Of a stretch of DNA of 64,000 nt, positions 23,114-30,503 are shown piece after piece; the first letter of the stretch is position 1, and the number at the start of each line of letters is the position of its first letter. Location: positions 16,496-80,495 of the forward strand of contig NZ_JAKVIO010000017.1 of assembly GCF_022601895.1 (NCBI RefSeq), read 5' to 3'. The DNA is from Sphingomonas sp. LaA6.9 (lineage in GTDB: Bacteria > Pseudomonadota > Alphaproteobacteria > Sphingomonadales > Sphingomonadaceae). The notes under the pieces are model-generated. The model saw only the letters and a program-made list of their open reading frames with translations, was not told where the DNA came from and did no database searches. Position numbers and translations under genes: made by a program.

Positions 23114-24675
23114 TATTCGGAGTGGATCACCTCGAGCTTGCCCCTGGGCTTGCGCAGCAGCAGCACGAGCGGAATGATCGCGATCGTGAGGATCGCCATC
23201 ACATGGAAATCGTCGAGATAGGCGATCATCATCGCCTGGCGCGTCACTTCTGCATTGGCCATCGCCATCACCGTATCGCCCAGGGGACCGAACTGGCCCG
23301 CCGCGCCCAGGTCGAGCGATGGGATGGTGGTGTCGGTCACATGCTGCGCAATATCGGCATGGCTGATCTGCGCATTGCGTGCGAGCAGCATCGTCACGAT
23401 CGAGATGCCGGCCGACTGCCCGATGCTGCGCGTCAGGTTGAACAGGCTGGCGCCGTCGGTGCGATAGCGCTGGTCCAGCGTTGCGAAGGCAAGCGCGTTG
23501 AGCGGCATGAAGACGAGCCCCATGCCCAGTCCCTGAATGAACCCGCTGGTGATCACCGGCCAGAAATCCATCTCGAGCGACCATTGCGACATCCGCCACA
23601 GGGAGAAGCTGAAGATCGCGAAACCCGTCATGATCAGGATGCGCGTGTCGATCTTGCCGGTCAGCTGCCCCGCGATGATCATCGTGCACAGTACGCCGAG
23701 CCCGCGGGGCGCCATCATCAGCCCGGTGTCGACGACGGGGTAGCCGTAGAGCTGCTGCAGCAGCGGGGGCAACAGCGCCAGCGGGGCCATCGTAGCCACG
23801 CCGACGATCATCATGAAGCCCATCCCCGCGACGAGATTGCGATCGAGGAAGAGGTGGCGATCGAACAGCGGCTTCCTGGCAGTGGCGTGGTGTACGATCG
23901 CCATCCATAGCGCTGCGAGCGAGATGCAGCCTTCAAGGATGATTTCCCAGCTGTAGAACCAGTCTTCCTGCTGGCCGCGGTCGAGCATCAGCTGGAAGCT
24001 CGCGACCGCGATCGCGATCAGGGCGAAGCCCATGATGTCGAACCTGCGCGCCTGTTTCGGCCGCGAGGGGAGGAGCGCCCAAAGGATTCCGAAAGTCAGC
24101 GCGCCGATGGGCAGGTTGACGTAGAATACCCAGCGCCAGTTATAGCTTTCGGTCAGCCAGCCACCCAGCACGGGCCCCATGATCGGCCCGATCACCACCC
24201 CCATGCCCCAGATCGACATCGCCTTGGCCTGTCGCTCGGGCGGATTGATGTCGAGCATCGCGGTCTGGGAGAGCGGATTGATGAATGCTGCGGCGATGCC
24301 CTGCAGCACGCGGAAAATCACCATCTCCTCGAGGTTCATCGCGGTGCCGCAGAGCATCGAGGCTATGATGAACCCGCCCACCGCGAACAGGAACAGGTTG
24401 CGCGATCCGAAGCGCTCCGAAAGCCAGCCCGTCATCGGGATCGCGATCGCCGATGCGACGATATAGCTGGTGAGCACCCATGTGACGCTGTCGATGGTTG
24501 CGCCAAGGCTCGTCTGCATGTGCGGAAGCGCGACATTGGCGATCGTGGTGTCGAGAATCTGGATCACCATCGCGCCCATGATGCCGATGGTGAGTAGTCC
24601 GCGATGCTTGACGGGCAGCAGTGCCTGCCCGGCTTTGGGTTCAGTCACGGCCGGAGCGGGTATCGACGCTGACAT
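23113..24675 (-). CDS. EmrB/QacA-type MFS drug exporter (DHA2 family)
   Basis: A 520-residue major-facilitator protein with 14 predicted helices. The motif QILDTTIANVALP (about 38-50) is the DHA2 signature in helix 1. GWLSERFGSR is the loop 2-3 motif A, and GPVLGGWLTESYNWRWVFYV is motif C. It exports hydrophobic drugs or metabolites by proton antiport. It is encoded after, and overlaps by 35 bp, the HlyD-type adaptor gene, so the pair forms an EmrAB-like tripartite pump with an outer-membrane TolC-like channel encoded elsewhere. The substrate cannot be predicted. Confidence 0.93.
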   Translation of the reverse strand: MSASIPAPAVTEPKAGQALLPVKHRGLLTIGIMGAMVIQILDTTIANVALPHMQTSLGATIDSVTWVLTSYIVASAIAIPMTGWLSERFGSRNLFLFAVGGFIIASMLCGTAMNLEEMVIFRVLQGIAAAFINPLSQTAMLDINPPERQAKAMSIWGMGVVIGPIMGPVLGGWLTESYNWRWVFYVNLPIGALTFGILWALLPSRPKQARRFDIMGFALIAIAVASFQLMLDRGQQEDWFYSWEIILEGCISLAALWMAIVHHATARKPLFDRHLFLDRNLVAGMGFMMIVGVATMAPLALLPPLLQQLYGYPVVDTGLMMAPRGLGVLCTMIIAGQLTGKIDTRILIMTGFAIFSFSLWRMSQWSLEMDFWPVITSGFIQGLGMGLVFMPLNALAFATLDQRYRTDGASLFNLTRSIGQSAGISIVTMLLARNAQISHADIAQHVTDTTIPSLDLGAAGQFGPLGDTVMAMANAEVTRQAMMIAYLDDFHVMAILTIAIIPLVLLLRKPRGKLEVIHSE

Positions 24676-25717
24676 CGGCGCTCAGCCCCGCGATCATCGG
24701 ACGCGAAGGCGTGCCGTCGATCGCGATGCGGACGGGCACGCGCTGCGTCACCTTTACCCAGTTGCCGTTCGCGTTCTGCGCCGGCAGCACCGAGAATTCC
24801 GAGCCGGTGCCCGCGCCGATGCTGGCGACATGGCCCTTGATCTTCAGTCCCGGATAGGCGTCGAACGCGATCTCGGCGGGCTGGCCGACCGCCATATGGT
24901 CGAGATCGGTTTCCTTGTAATTGGCCTCGATCCACGCCCTGTCGCTGATGACGAGGCTCAGCGCGGGAACGCCGCTGGGCGCAATCGTGCCGACCTGCAG
25001 CCGGCTCGTCTGGCTGACGATGCCGTCGGCGGGCGCGCGGACGACGGTGCGCTCGAGATCGAGCGCGGCCTTGGCGCGCTGCGCCAGCGCTGCCTGGATC
25101 GCGGCGGGCGTGCCCGACGCGGCCGATCCGCTGCCGATCTGCGCGCGTGCGCGCGCCGCGTCGGCCTGTGCGGTCCCGAGCTTGGCCTTTGCCGCGGCGA
25201 CCTGCTGGAGCGCGGCATCATAGCTCGCGCGCGTCGTGAAGCCGCGCTGCATCAGCGCCGCCTGACGGTCATAGCTGGCCTGCGCAAGCTGGATGTCGGC
25301 GCGCGCGCTTGCGATATCGGCGGCTGCTCCGCCCATGTCGGTCGACATGGTGCTGACCTGCACCCGCGCATTGGCGAGCGCGGCCTCGGCCTGCGCCAGA
25401 GCGATGCGATAGGGTTCGGGATCGATGACGAACAGCACGTCGCCAGCCTTGACGCGCTGGTTCTCGCGGACCTTCACGTCGACAAGCCGGCCCGAGACAT
25501 CGGGGCTCACCGATACCACGTCCTGCTGGACATAGGCATTGTCGGTCGAGGCATAGCGTCCGCTGGTCAGCCACATATAGCCCGCACCCGCCGCGATCAG
25601 CAGCGGCACGGACAGCATGAGAGCGAGGCGCATCCAGCGCCGGCGCGGCTTGACGTCCTCGGGCGTGGCGGCGGCTGCCGCGTCCTCGAAAACCAGGGGT
25701 TCGCCGGAATCAGCCAT
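24641..25717 (-). CDS. HlyD/EmrA-type membrane fusion protein
   Basis: A periplasmic adaptor of 358 residues with one N-terminal transmembrane helix (LALMLSVPLLIAAGAGYMWL) preceded by a short cytoplasmic tail. The biotinyl-lipoyl-like domain is YVQQDVVSVSPDVSGRLVDV, followed by a long Ala-rich alpha-hairpin (about 90-210) and the barrel motif RAPADGIVSQ. It links the inner-membrane exporter to an outer-membrane channel. ATG 25717 (MADSGEP) has a GGAG site; an in-frame ATG at 25735 is the alternative. It is flanked and overlapped by marR upstream and the exporter gene downstream. Confidence 0.92.
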   Translation of the reverse strand: MADSGEPLVFEDAAAAATPEDVKPRRRWMRLALMLSVPLLIAAGAGYMWLTSGRYASTDNAYVQQDVVSVSPDVSGRLVDVKVRENQRVKAGDVLFVIDPEPYRIALAQAEAALANARVQVSTMSTDMGGAAADIASARADIQLAQASYDRQAALMQRGFTTRASYDAALQQVAAAKAKLGTAQADAARARAQIGSGSAASGTPAAIQAALAQRAKAALDLERTVVRAPADGIVSQTSRLQVGTIAPSGVPALSLVISDRAWIEANYKETDLDHMAVGQPAEIAFDAYPGLKIKGHVASIGAGTGSEFSVLPAQNANGNWVKVTQRVPVRIAIDGTPSRPMIAGLSADVSVDTRSGRD

Positions 25718-26162
25718 TGGCCCGGGCTCCGTCATTCTCGTTGTTCTTGCGGGAAAGATTGCTGCGGATGCGTTCGAGCATCGCCATGAACTGCGCCTTC
25801 TCGTCTTCTTCGAAGCCTTCGAGTGCCTCGTCGATCAGTCCCGCGGCGAGTTCCTTCAGCTGCGAGAGCAGGGGATGCGCCCGATCGGTCAGGTAGAGCT
25901 GCCATGCGCGCCGATCATTGGGGTCGGCCCGCCGCTCGACGAGGCCCGCCTCCTGCAACCGGTCCACCATGCGGCAGAGCGTGATCGGTTCGACCTCCAG
26001 GAATTCGGCAAGGCCGCCCTGATTGATCCCCGCATTGCGGGCAAGCGCCGTGAGCACGCGCCATTGCGGGCCGGTCACGCCGATCGAGCGCGCGCGACCA
26101 TCGAAATTGCGTCGCATCAGGCGCGACGCATCGGCGATCAGAAATCCCATGGATTCGGTCAT
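25710..26162 (-). CDS. MarR family transcriptional repressor
   Basis: A 150-residue winged-helix regulator. The N-terminal dimerisation helix starts MTESMGFLIADASRLMRR. DNA-binding elements are GGLAEFLEVEPITLCRMVDRL followed by the wing GLVERRADPNDRRAW. It is the first gene of a three-gene run with the EmrAB-like pump and so probably represses the operon and responds to pump substrates. ATG 26162 gives the normal family length; the 203-codon frame to 26321 adds a non-MarR extension that overlaps the divergent gene. The palindrome at 26182-26196 is the likely binding site. Confidence 0.93.
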   Translation of the reverse strand: MTESMGFLIADASRLMRRNFDGRARSIGVTGPQWRVLTALARNAGINQGGLAEFLEVEPITLCRMVDRLQEAGLVERRADPNDRRAWQLYLTDRAHPLLSQLKELAAGLIDEALEGFEEDEKAQFMAMLERIRSNLSRKNNENDGARANG

Positions 26163-26181
26163 GTCGCGCACATAATAACGA

Positions 26182-26196
26182 TGCTTATAATATGCA
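26182..26196. promoter_or_regulatory. Candidate MarR operator/promoter palindrome
   Basis: TGCTTATAATATGCA is a 15-bp imperfect palindrome (TGCnTATnATAnGCA) about 20 bp upstream of marR and 49 bp upstream of the divergent DUF2238 gene. It contains TATAAT on the + strand, which could act as a -10 for the rightward gene, so one MarR dimer could control both directions. The surrounding 60 bp are clearly more AT-rich than average. Confidence 0.6.
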
Positions 26197-26244
26197 AGAC
26201 GATTGCCTTGATAATAGCCGCGATGTGCGTGCATCTCATGCAAG

Positions 26245-26931
26245 ATGTTGAAACGATTGATTCTCGATTGGCGCGCGCTCAGCGCAGGACAAATGCGCGC
26301 GCTTCTGGCGCTTGCCGTCATGCTTGTGCTGGCCCAGGTCGGGCAGCCTTATCCCTCGACCGCCTGGTTGCACCATGTGCCGACCGCTCTGCTGCTGCTG
26401 GCGGCACCCACTTTGATCAGGCGATGGCCGCTGTCCGATGGTGCGGTGATCGGTCTCGTGCTGTTCTTCGCGCTGCATACGCTTGGCGGGCGCTACACAT
26501 ATTCGAACATTCCCTACGACCATTGGGCGGAGGCGCTCACGGGACACAGTCTCAGCGGCGCTTTTGGCTGGAGCCGCAATCATTATGACAGGCTGGTCCA
26601 TTGCGCCTTCGGCGCGTTGTTCTATGCTCCGGTTCGTGAGGCCGCTTTGCGATACGCCGGATGCTCCGCGCGCCTCGCCATGCTGTTTGCCGTTGGCTTC
26701 GTACTCTCGATCGGCGCACTCTATGAGATCCTCGAGGGCATGCTGACGCTGATGGCCGATCCCGCGGTCGCGGACGACTATAATGGCCAGCAGGGCGATA
26801 TATGGGACGCGCAGAAGGACATGGCGCTCGCCTTTTCCGGCGCTATTCTCGCGGCGTTGCTGACGCGGTTCAGCGAAAGGAGGCGTTATGCTCGAGGTCG
26901 ATCTGTTCTGGTCGTTCCGCAGCCCCTATAG
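26245..26931 (+). CDS. DUF2238 (YjdF-like) membrane protein
   Basis: A 228-residue integral membrane protein of the DUF2238/YjdF family. About six helices are seen, with conserved polar signatures HTLGGRYTYSNIPYD, NHYDRLVHCAFG and ALYEILEGM, then DDYNGQQGDIWDAQKDMA near the C-terminus. The conserved His/Asp/Tyr residues within the membrane suggest metal or proton handling, but no function is established. The gene shares the marR intergenic region, and its end overlaps the next gene by 44 bp. Confidence 0.87.
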   Translation: MLKRLILDWRALSAGQMRALLALAVMLVLAQVGQPYPSTAWLHHVPTALLLLAAPTLIRRWPLSDGAVIGLVLFFALHTLGGRYTYSNIPYDHWAEALTGHSLSGAFGWSRNHYDRLVHCAFGALFYAPVREAALRYAGCSARLAMLFAVGFVLSIGALYEILEGMLTLMADPAVADDYNGQQGDIWDAQKDMALAFSGAILAALLTRFSERRRYARGRSVLVVPQPL

Positions 26932-27535
26932 CTATCTGGCCACGCCGCGCTATGTCGCGCTGGTCCGGCGCTTCGACCTCACCATCCGCTTCCGCCCGGT
27001 CTATCCGCTCGCGATCCGCCAGCCCGATTTCTTCACGCGCAACCACCCCAACTGGCTCAGATACACGCTGACCGACGTGCGCCGCCTCGCCGAGCATCTG
27101 GGCATTCCCATCGCACCGCCCGATCCCGACCCGATCGTCCAGGACATGGCGACACGCCGGATCGCGGACGAGCAGCCCTATATCTACCGCCTCACGCGAC
27201 TGGGACAGGCCGCCGCGCGGCGCGGCAAGGGGCTGGCCTTTGCCGATGCGGTCTCGCGGCTGATCTGGGGCGGCACGAAGAACTGGCACGCGCGCGATCA
27301 TCTCGCGACCTCTGCCGAATGGGCCGGGCTCGAACTCGACGAACTTGAAGGCGAGGTGCTGGCCGAACCCGAGGCGCTCGACGCCGAGATCGCCGCCAAT
27401 CAGGAAGCGCTCGAAAGGGCGGGGCATTGGGGCGTGCCGACGCTCGTCTTCAACGGCGAGCCGTTTTTCGGGCAGGACCGGATCGACCTCGCGCTGTGGC
27501 GGATGGAGGCCGCGGGGCTGAAGGAGCGGGTATGA
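26888..27535 (+). CDS. DsbA/GST-kappa-fold isomerase (2-hydroxychromene-2-carboxylate isomerase family)
   Basis: A 215-residue thioredoxin-like protein with FWSFRSPYSYLA at residues 7-18. The Ser-Pro-Tyr-Ser context replaces the CxxC of DsbA, as in glutathione-dependent 2-hydroxychromene-2-carboxylate isomerases. VPTLVFNGEPFFGQDRID is the conserved cis-Pro/C-terminal segment. Members isomerise aromatic degradation intermediates using glutathione, but no other aromatic-pathway gene is nearby, so the native substrate is uncertain. It is translationally overlapped with the DUF2238 gene. Confidence 0.85.
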   Translation: MLEVDLFWSFRSPYSYLATPRYVALVRRFDLTIRFRPVYPLAIRQPDFFTRNHPNWLRYTLTDVRRLAEHLGIPIAPPDPDPIVQDMATRRIADEQPYIYRLTRLGQAAARRGKGLAFADAVSRLIWGGTKNWHARDHLATSAEWAGLELDELEGEVLAEPEALDAEIAANQEALERAGHWGVPTLVFNGEPFFGQDRIDLALWRMEAAGLKERV

Positions 27536-27569
27536 GCGAGAAATCGGGGTGAGCTGCCGTTTCGCACCC

Positions 27570-27600
27570 TCGTCACCCCGGGCTTGACCCGGGGTCCCGC
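27570..27600. repeat. Single copy of the CGTCAyCCCGGrCTTGA palindrome family
   Basis: CGTCACCCCGGGCTTGACCC followed by GGGGTCCCGC forms a palindromic element whose core matches the arms of the repeat at 2218-2318 with four or five substitutions. It lies 30-odd bases after the isomerase gene and immediately upstream of a GIY-YIG remnant. Confidence 0.75.
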
Positions 27601-27618
27601 TTTTCTCATCCATCGGTG

Positions 27619-27753
27619 ATGGAGCGCGCGAGACAAGGTGGCTGGGTGTATATCATGGCCGACCGCTATCGCACGCTGCGGCTGGCGCCCCTTGCGACAT
27701 CAGTAGCTGCGGCGGCTGTGGCGGTTTGCTGGTTGCCGACAAACAAGGCGTAA
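27619..27753 (+). pseudogene. Remnant of a GIY-YIG nuclease gene (N-terminus only)
   Basis: The frame opening at 27619 encodes MERARQGGWVYIMADRYR, which fits the first strand of small stand-alone GIY-YIG nucleases (family pattern: G-x-VYIMA-x-R-x-G-T-x-YxGVT). The match stops at about 27672, exactly where the second half (YxGVT) should begin. The frame then runs through unrelated Ala-rich codons to a stop at 27753. It appears truncated by a deletion or insertion next to the AT-rich patch. The identification rests on a short match and is tentative. Confidence 0.45.
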
Positions 27754-27808
27754 GCCGACGCCGAAAGGGGCGGATATGGCTGCGGGTTCGTCATGAGGGG
27801 GTGGCGTT

Positions 27809-28198
27809 ATGGGTTCAACATTTACAAATAGAATTGTTGTATTATCCCTGTTTTCTTTATTTTCAGGCGTTTTTCTGCCAGTATTTTGTTTTTACTTAAA
27901 TGCCAAGCCCGTGGTGAATTTGGTGTGGGGAAATGTATACGCATTTGGGCCGATATTTATAAACTACATTTCCGTGCATTTTTTTGAAATAAATACGACA
28001 TTATTGCCAATTTTACTTATCTATCCTTTATTAGTGATGTTTTTTATTATTCAAGTATCGCTGTATTTATCGGAAAAAAATTATGTAGGTGACAAAGTTA
28101 TATTGTCAGCTCTTTGTTTAACTTTCTTGATAATCTCTCCGTCAAATTTTGCCGTAGAAAATGATCTTGTAATTTCCCCCGTTTATTTCGGAATGTAG
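27809..28198 (+). CDS. AT-rich orphan membrane protein
   Basis: A 129-residue protein with four predicted hydrophobic helices (about 9-30, 43-59, 64-87 and 96-112) and short polar loops. There are no motifs I recognise. By eye the gene is only about one-third G+C and uses AT-ending codons (TTA, ATT, TTT, AAA), in sharp contrast to the flanking genes. That marks recent horizontal acquisition. ATG 27809 follows GAGGGGGTGG, so it could be translated. Possible roles such as immunity protein, phage superinfection exclusion or bacteriocin immunity are speculation based only on size, topology and composition. It may also be a fragment of a larger foreign gene. Confidence 0.6.
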   Translation: MGSTFTNRIVVLSLFSLFSGVFLPVFCFYLNAKPVVNLVWGNVYAFGPIFINYISVHFFEINTTLLPILLIYPLLVMFFIIQVSLYLSEKNYVGDKVILSALCLTFLIISPSNFAVENDLVISPVYFGM

Positions 28199-28447
28199 TA
28201 TATTTTGCAATTGGAACGAAGGTGGAGGCGAGAGTTTCATCACTCGCGCTTAATTGGTTGCTGCCATCCCGGCCTGGATGAACAAGCGCCCAGTTTCACC
28301 AAGGCTGTCAGGGCAACGGAATGCCGGCGTGTCCGGAAATGCCGCTTTCGGGCAAAACTGCCGATGATCGGACACCGCTGATCGAGGCGGCCGAGTGACC
28401 CGGAAGGCGGGGCAGCGCTCCACACGCCTGTGAACCCCGATCTATGA
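28199..28447. other. Intergenic tail of the AT-rich patch; no gene recognised
   Basis: After the AT-rich frame the composition returns to normal GC at about 28225. The remaining ~220 bases contain no convincing gene on either strand. A 99-codon minus frame over 28240-28539 overlaps the phyH 3' end out of frame and looks spurious. GTGTCC...GGACAC arms around 28328-28378 suggest a loose hairpin. Confidence 0.5.
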
Positions 28448-29680
28448 TCAGCCCGCGCCGACCGCCGCCCCCTGCGGGCCAGCATCGCGCAATATGTCGG
28501 AGACGCGTTCGCGTAGCCTGCCCTCGGCGGTTTCGGCATAGGGAACCGCGTCTTCCAGCGACATTTCGGTATACATCACCCTGCGTTCCGCGCTGACCGG
28601 CGGGGTCGCCTCATGCAGCGTGCAGGAAAGATGGACCGTGAGGTCGCCGGGCTCGGTCGGCACGCTGATCCGCGGCAGATAGGGCGCGGTCTTTGCGATC
28701 TCGACGGGCATGGCGACGCGGTGCGAGCCCGCGATGACGCGCAGGCATCCGTTCTCCTCGCTCGTCGGCGTCAATGCGATGCCGATCGTGCGGCGCGCGC
28801 AGCTATAGGCGTGACGCCCCAGATGACAATCGCGGTGAAAGGTGACGTCCGATGGGCCGGCGACCACGCCGACCGGCTTGAACAGCGCCTCGATGATCCG
28901 CCCCTCCACGGGGGCGACCCTCAATCTGTCGTCCCCTGCAATGAGGAGGCGCAACTGCGTCCATGTTTCGCTCGACAGGATGCGCGAGGTCGTCGGCGAG
29001 TGTTCGACAAATTCCTGCAATCGCACGCAGCGGCGCGAACCATCACCCAGCCCAGCCCACCAGGATTTGCCGTCGCCTTCGTGATAATGGGGCAGGGCGC
29101 GATCCATCTCGGCGGAGATTTCCGCCATGTCGGCGGGATCGAGCCAGCCGCGCAGATGCAGATAGCCCGCCTCGGCCAGAAAATGGATGATGTCCTGCGG
29201 ATCGTCCGTGGGCGTGAAGCAGCGGTTGAAGTCAAGCGGCGCGCCGTGCCGGTCGGCAAAGGTCAGGCCATTGGCCGCGACCGGCCAGCCCTCCAGCAGC
29301 GCGTGCGAAATCGCATCCCAGCACGACACGTCGCGCACGCTGCCATTGCTGAAGGTCAGCGCGCGCGCGGTCATCATTCCGTTGATCGACAGCAGGTTCT
29401 GCGCCCAGTCCGAGAACTGGCCGGCGGACATGATCAGATGCAGCGCGTTCGGCGCCGCGCCCTGATATGCGCGTACCGTGCTGTCATCGCGCGCGATGGT
29501 CCAGCTTATGCTCTCGACCTCGATCGAAAGCGGCGGCGCCTTCAGCGCCGCGATCGCATCCGCCACGATCCCGCCATGCCGCGTAGCCAGTGCCGGAAAG
29601 TCGACCGCGAAAAATGTCGCGGGGTCGATGCTGCGCTGTTCGGTTTCGCTGCGCGTTCGGCGGTCCAGAGTATAGGGCAT
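28448..29680 (-). CDS. Phytanoyl-CoA dioxygenase (PhyH) family protein
   Basis: A 410-residue protein with a C-terminal PhyH-type Fe(II)/2-oxoglutarate oxygenase domain. The metal HxD is H282-R-D284 in TFHRDCHLGRH and the distal His is probably H356 in CTLHEATPP. The 2-oxoglutarate-binding Arg is likely in ERRVMYTEMS, and GCLRVIAGSHR is typical of the family. Residues 1-150 form an additional N-terminal region without a recognised motif. The substrate is unknown; PhyH enzymes hydroxylate lipids, amino acids or natural products. It lies ten bases after a tetR gene and so is probably under its control. Confidence 0.85.
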   Translation of the reverse strand: MPYTLDRRTRSETEQRSIDPATFFAVDFPALATRHGGIVADAIAALKAPPLSIEVESISWTIARDDSTVRAYQGAAPNALHLIMSAGQFSDWAQNLLSINGMMTARALTFSNGSVRDVSCWDAISHALLEGWPVAANGLTFADRHGAPLDFNRCFTPTDDPQDIIHFLAEAGYLHLRGWLDPADMAEISAEMDRALPHYHEGDGKSWWAGLGDGSRRCVRLQEFVEHSPTTSRILSSETWTQLRLLIAGDDRLRVAPVEGRIIEALFKPVGVVAGPSDVTFHRDCHLGRHAYSCARRTIGIALTPTSEENGCLRVIAGSHRVAMPVEIAKTAPYLPRISVPTEPGDLTVHLSCTLHEATPPVSAERRVMYTEMSLEDAVPYAETAEGRLRERVSDILRDAGPQGAAVGAG

Positions 29681-29690
29681 GATCCTCTCC

Positions 29691-30329
29691 TTATGTCCCG
29701 ATCGCGTTGGCCGCTGGAGCCGTGTCGCCGGCGGAAGGCAGCAGCAGCGTCATCACCGCGTCCCATTCGGCGAGCAGGTCGAAGCCACCGTTCTCGCGCA
29801 GCCATTGCTGGGCAAGGCCATCGAGAAGCGCGAGAACCTGCCGCGCCGTTGCGCGCGGGTTGGGCGCATGACCGGTGAGCATCGCGGCGAATTCGTCGAG
29901 CACCATGGCCTCGCGCCGCCGGAAATAGGCATGTGCGGGGTGCTCGGCGTCCAGCGCCTCGGACTGGAGCACCGTGAACAGCCGCATGATCTCGGGCTCG
30001 GCCACCGATCGCGCCATGATCGCGCGCAGCAATTGCAGGACGGCCGCGCGCACATAGATGCCCGTTCCTTCGGCTTCCTCGGCGCACAGGTCGACGTCCG
30101 CGGAAACGATTTGGGCATAGCGCCGGTCGCGCTCCTCGAGGACTGCGACCAGAAGCTGTTCCTTCGATCCGAAATGATAGAGCAACCCGCCGTTGGTCAG
30201 CCCGCACGCCTGCGCGACCTGCTGGACGGTAAAGCCGTGATAGCCGCGCTGGCCGATGATCCGGATGGCTTCGTCCAGAATGTGCCGGCGGCGCGCTTCG
30301 GCATCGTCGCGCTTCTGCTTCACTGTCAT
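29691..30329 (-). CDS. TetR family transcriptional regulator
   Basis: A 212-residue regulator. The N-terminal helix-turn-helix is clear: RRHILDEAIRIIGQRGYHGF, then TVQQVAQACGLTNGGLLYHFGSKEQLL (about 15-60). The C-terminal ligand domain is helical (residues 65-200) and diverged. It is the first gene of a two-gene unit with phyH and is preceded by an excellent inverted repeat, so it probably represses itself and the oxygenase. Confidence 0.93.
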   Translation of the reverse strand: MTVKQKRDDAEARRRHILDEAIRIIGQRGYHGFTVQQVAQACGLTNGGLLYHFGSKEQLLVAVLEERDRRYAQIVSADVDLCAEEAEGTGIYVRAAVLQLLRAIMARSVAEPEIMRLFTVLQSEALDAEHPAHAYFRRREAMVLDEFAAMLTGHAPNPRATARQVLALLDGLAQQWLRENGGFDLLAEWDAVMTLLLPSAGDTAPAANAIGT

Positions 30330-30352
30330 GGGTCTGCGCGTCCTGCATAATG

Positions 30353-30370
30353 ACTGACCAGTTAGTCAGT
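30353..30370. promoter_or_regulatory. TetR operator upstream of tetR-phyH
   Basis: ACTGACCAGTTAGTCAGT is an inverted repeat with ACTGAC/GTCAGT arms, 24 bases upstream of the tetR start. The size and spacing are typical of TetR-family operators. Confidence 0.75.
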
Positions 30371-30452
30371 ATTCTGTTTTCGCGGCGCAGGCAAGCGTTG
30401 GTGGCGGCGCTACGATGGATGGAGCGCACGGGGGCTTGGGGAATGCGTGGAT

Positions 30453-30481
30453 ATCGGGACGACGCGGAGCGTCGTCCCGAT
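30453..30481. terminator. Perfect 12-bp stem-loop downstream of the exported-protein gene
   Basis: ATCGGGACGACG (30453-30464) pairs perfectly with CGTCGTCCCGAT (30470-30481) around a CGGAG loop, 22 bases beyond the stop of the leftward gene at 30504. No T-run follows in either direction, so it may stabilise the 3' end rather than act as a classical terminator. Confidence 0.55.
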
Positions 30482-30503
30482 CGTCCGGAGTGGGCGGGGG
30501 ATC

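Noticed and set aside
28240..28539. 99-codon minus frame downstream of the AT-rich gene
   Set aside because: It overlaps the phyH 3' end out of frame, is Arg/Ser/Pro-rich and has no start signal; the region is treated as noncoding.
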